DNA of 13,526 nucleotides, taken from NCBI GenBank assembly GCA_964459205.1, contig CAYWKJ010000031.1, positions 1 through 13,526 of the forward strand, written 5' to 3'. Below the pieces are notes generated by a model. It searched no databases. It was given only the letters and a program-made list of their open reading frames with translations, and was not told where the DNA came from. The DNA is from JABJMC01 sp964459205 (GTDB lineage Bacteria; Patescibacteriota; Gracilibacteria; UBA1369; UBA12473). Both the position numbers and the translations under genes were made by a program. Within the stretch, counting starts at the first letter, position 1. Each line of letters starts with the position of its first letter. This document shows positions 13,345 through 13,526 of the stretch, in pieces.

Positions 13345-13377
13345 CAAAATCAATGACTTGGAAAGTCATTGATTTTG
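13345..13377. repeat. Perfect inverted repeat, 15-bp arms, 3-nt loop
   Basis: CAAAATCAATGACTT (13345-13359), GGA, then its exact reverse complement (13363-13377). Weaker outer arms AAACAGGTT (13323-13331) and AACC-tccc-TGTTT (13382-13394) could extend it. No T run directly follows on either strand, so it is not an ordinary terminator. Confidence 0.85.
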
Positions 13378-13526
13378 GCGTAACCTCCCTGTTTCGCCAA
13401 CAGGCTGTTTTTCAACAGCCTGATAAAAAAACCCTCGGAATCACTGGTAAAGAGTTCTTCCTCATTTTTTGGAGATAATTTTTTTAAGATTCCTGAAATT
13501 GGATGAGGAATTGGTTGAAAGTCGCC
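13350..13526 (-). CDS. Doubtful partial reading frame running out of the window
   Basis: The - strand is open from the window end to a TGA at 13352-13350 (about 58 codons, including GDFQPIPHPISGILKKL and EEELFTSDSEGFFIRLLKN). The amino-acid mix looks protein-like and the other two - frames are closed, but I recognise no family. Both inverted repeats of this region fall inside or across its 3' end, which argues against coding. It could be the C terminus of a gene to the right or a non-coding structured region. Confidence 0.25.
   Translation of the reverse strand, partial: GDFQPIPHPISGILKKLSPKNEEELFTSDSEGFFIRLLKNSLLAKQGGYAKINDFPSH
13401..13422. repeat. Inverted repeat, 9-bp arms, TTTC loop
   Basis: CAGGCTGTT (13401-13409) and AACAGCCTG (13414-13422), 23 nt after the larger inverted repeat. 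It is followed on + by ATAAAAAAA, not T residues, so terminator function is unclear. Confidence 0.8.

Noticed and set aside
1..13526. CRISPR array
   Set aside because: No regularly spaced direct repeats were found. The only tandem repeat is the 18-nt unit in the Asp-rich linker coding sequence.

Overview
The window looks like a piece of a small, streamlined bacterial genome, most plausibly from the candidate phyla radiation (Patescibacteria; Peregrinibacteria-like lineages are one possibility). The reasons are a form II/III-type RuBisCO, compact genes with very short spacers, a standard genetic code that almost never uses TGA as a stop, and almost no Shine-Dalgarno sequences. The lineage is inference, because no rRNA or ribosomal protein gene is present.

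Layout. (1) 3-1610 (+) is the 3' part of a UvrD/PcrA helicase. (2) 1611-4549 is an accessory stretch: an A+T-rich, ATA-rich glutamine-amidotransferase-like gene (+), a bidirectional terminator, a conspicuously G+C-rich gene (-) for an Asp-rich lipoprotein with an M23 peptidase domain and a beta-helix domain, and a small lipoprotein gene (-) upstream of it. (3) 4550-4859 is a regulatory region in front of (4) a + strand operon at 4860-8291: RuBisCO, a small membrane-anchored NTF2-like protein, an M14/AstE-type metallohydrolase and a PrsW-type membrane protease. (5) A - strand operon at 10307-8295 converges on it and encodes a YmdB metallophosphoesterase and an S41 carboxyl-terminal protease. 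(6) 13248-10521 is a further run of - strand genes: tRNA-Ser(UGA), a VIT1/CCC1-like membrane protein, a small basic protein, a HAD phosphatase, tRNA-Ser(GCU) and an ASST/PQQ-like beta-propeller. (7) The right end carries strong inverted repeats and a doubtful partial reading frame.

Most notable: the promoter region of the RuBisCO operon and that of the ymdB operon are two copies of one roughly 175-200 bp module (4633-4831 on +, 10505-10317 on -). They share six co-linear blocks, including 28 identical bases around the palindromic core CAAACGTTTG. The intervals between blocks are nearly constant, except for a 10-nt (one helical turn) insertion in one copy. Each copy ends in a -10-like box just before the gene. 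The two copies face each other and drive two convergent operons, which suggests a small regulon joining RuBisCO to a phosphodiesterase whose relatives act on 2',3'-cyclic nucleotides. The regulator is not visible in the window.
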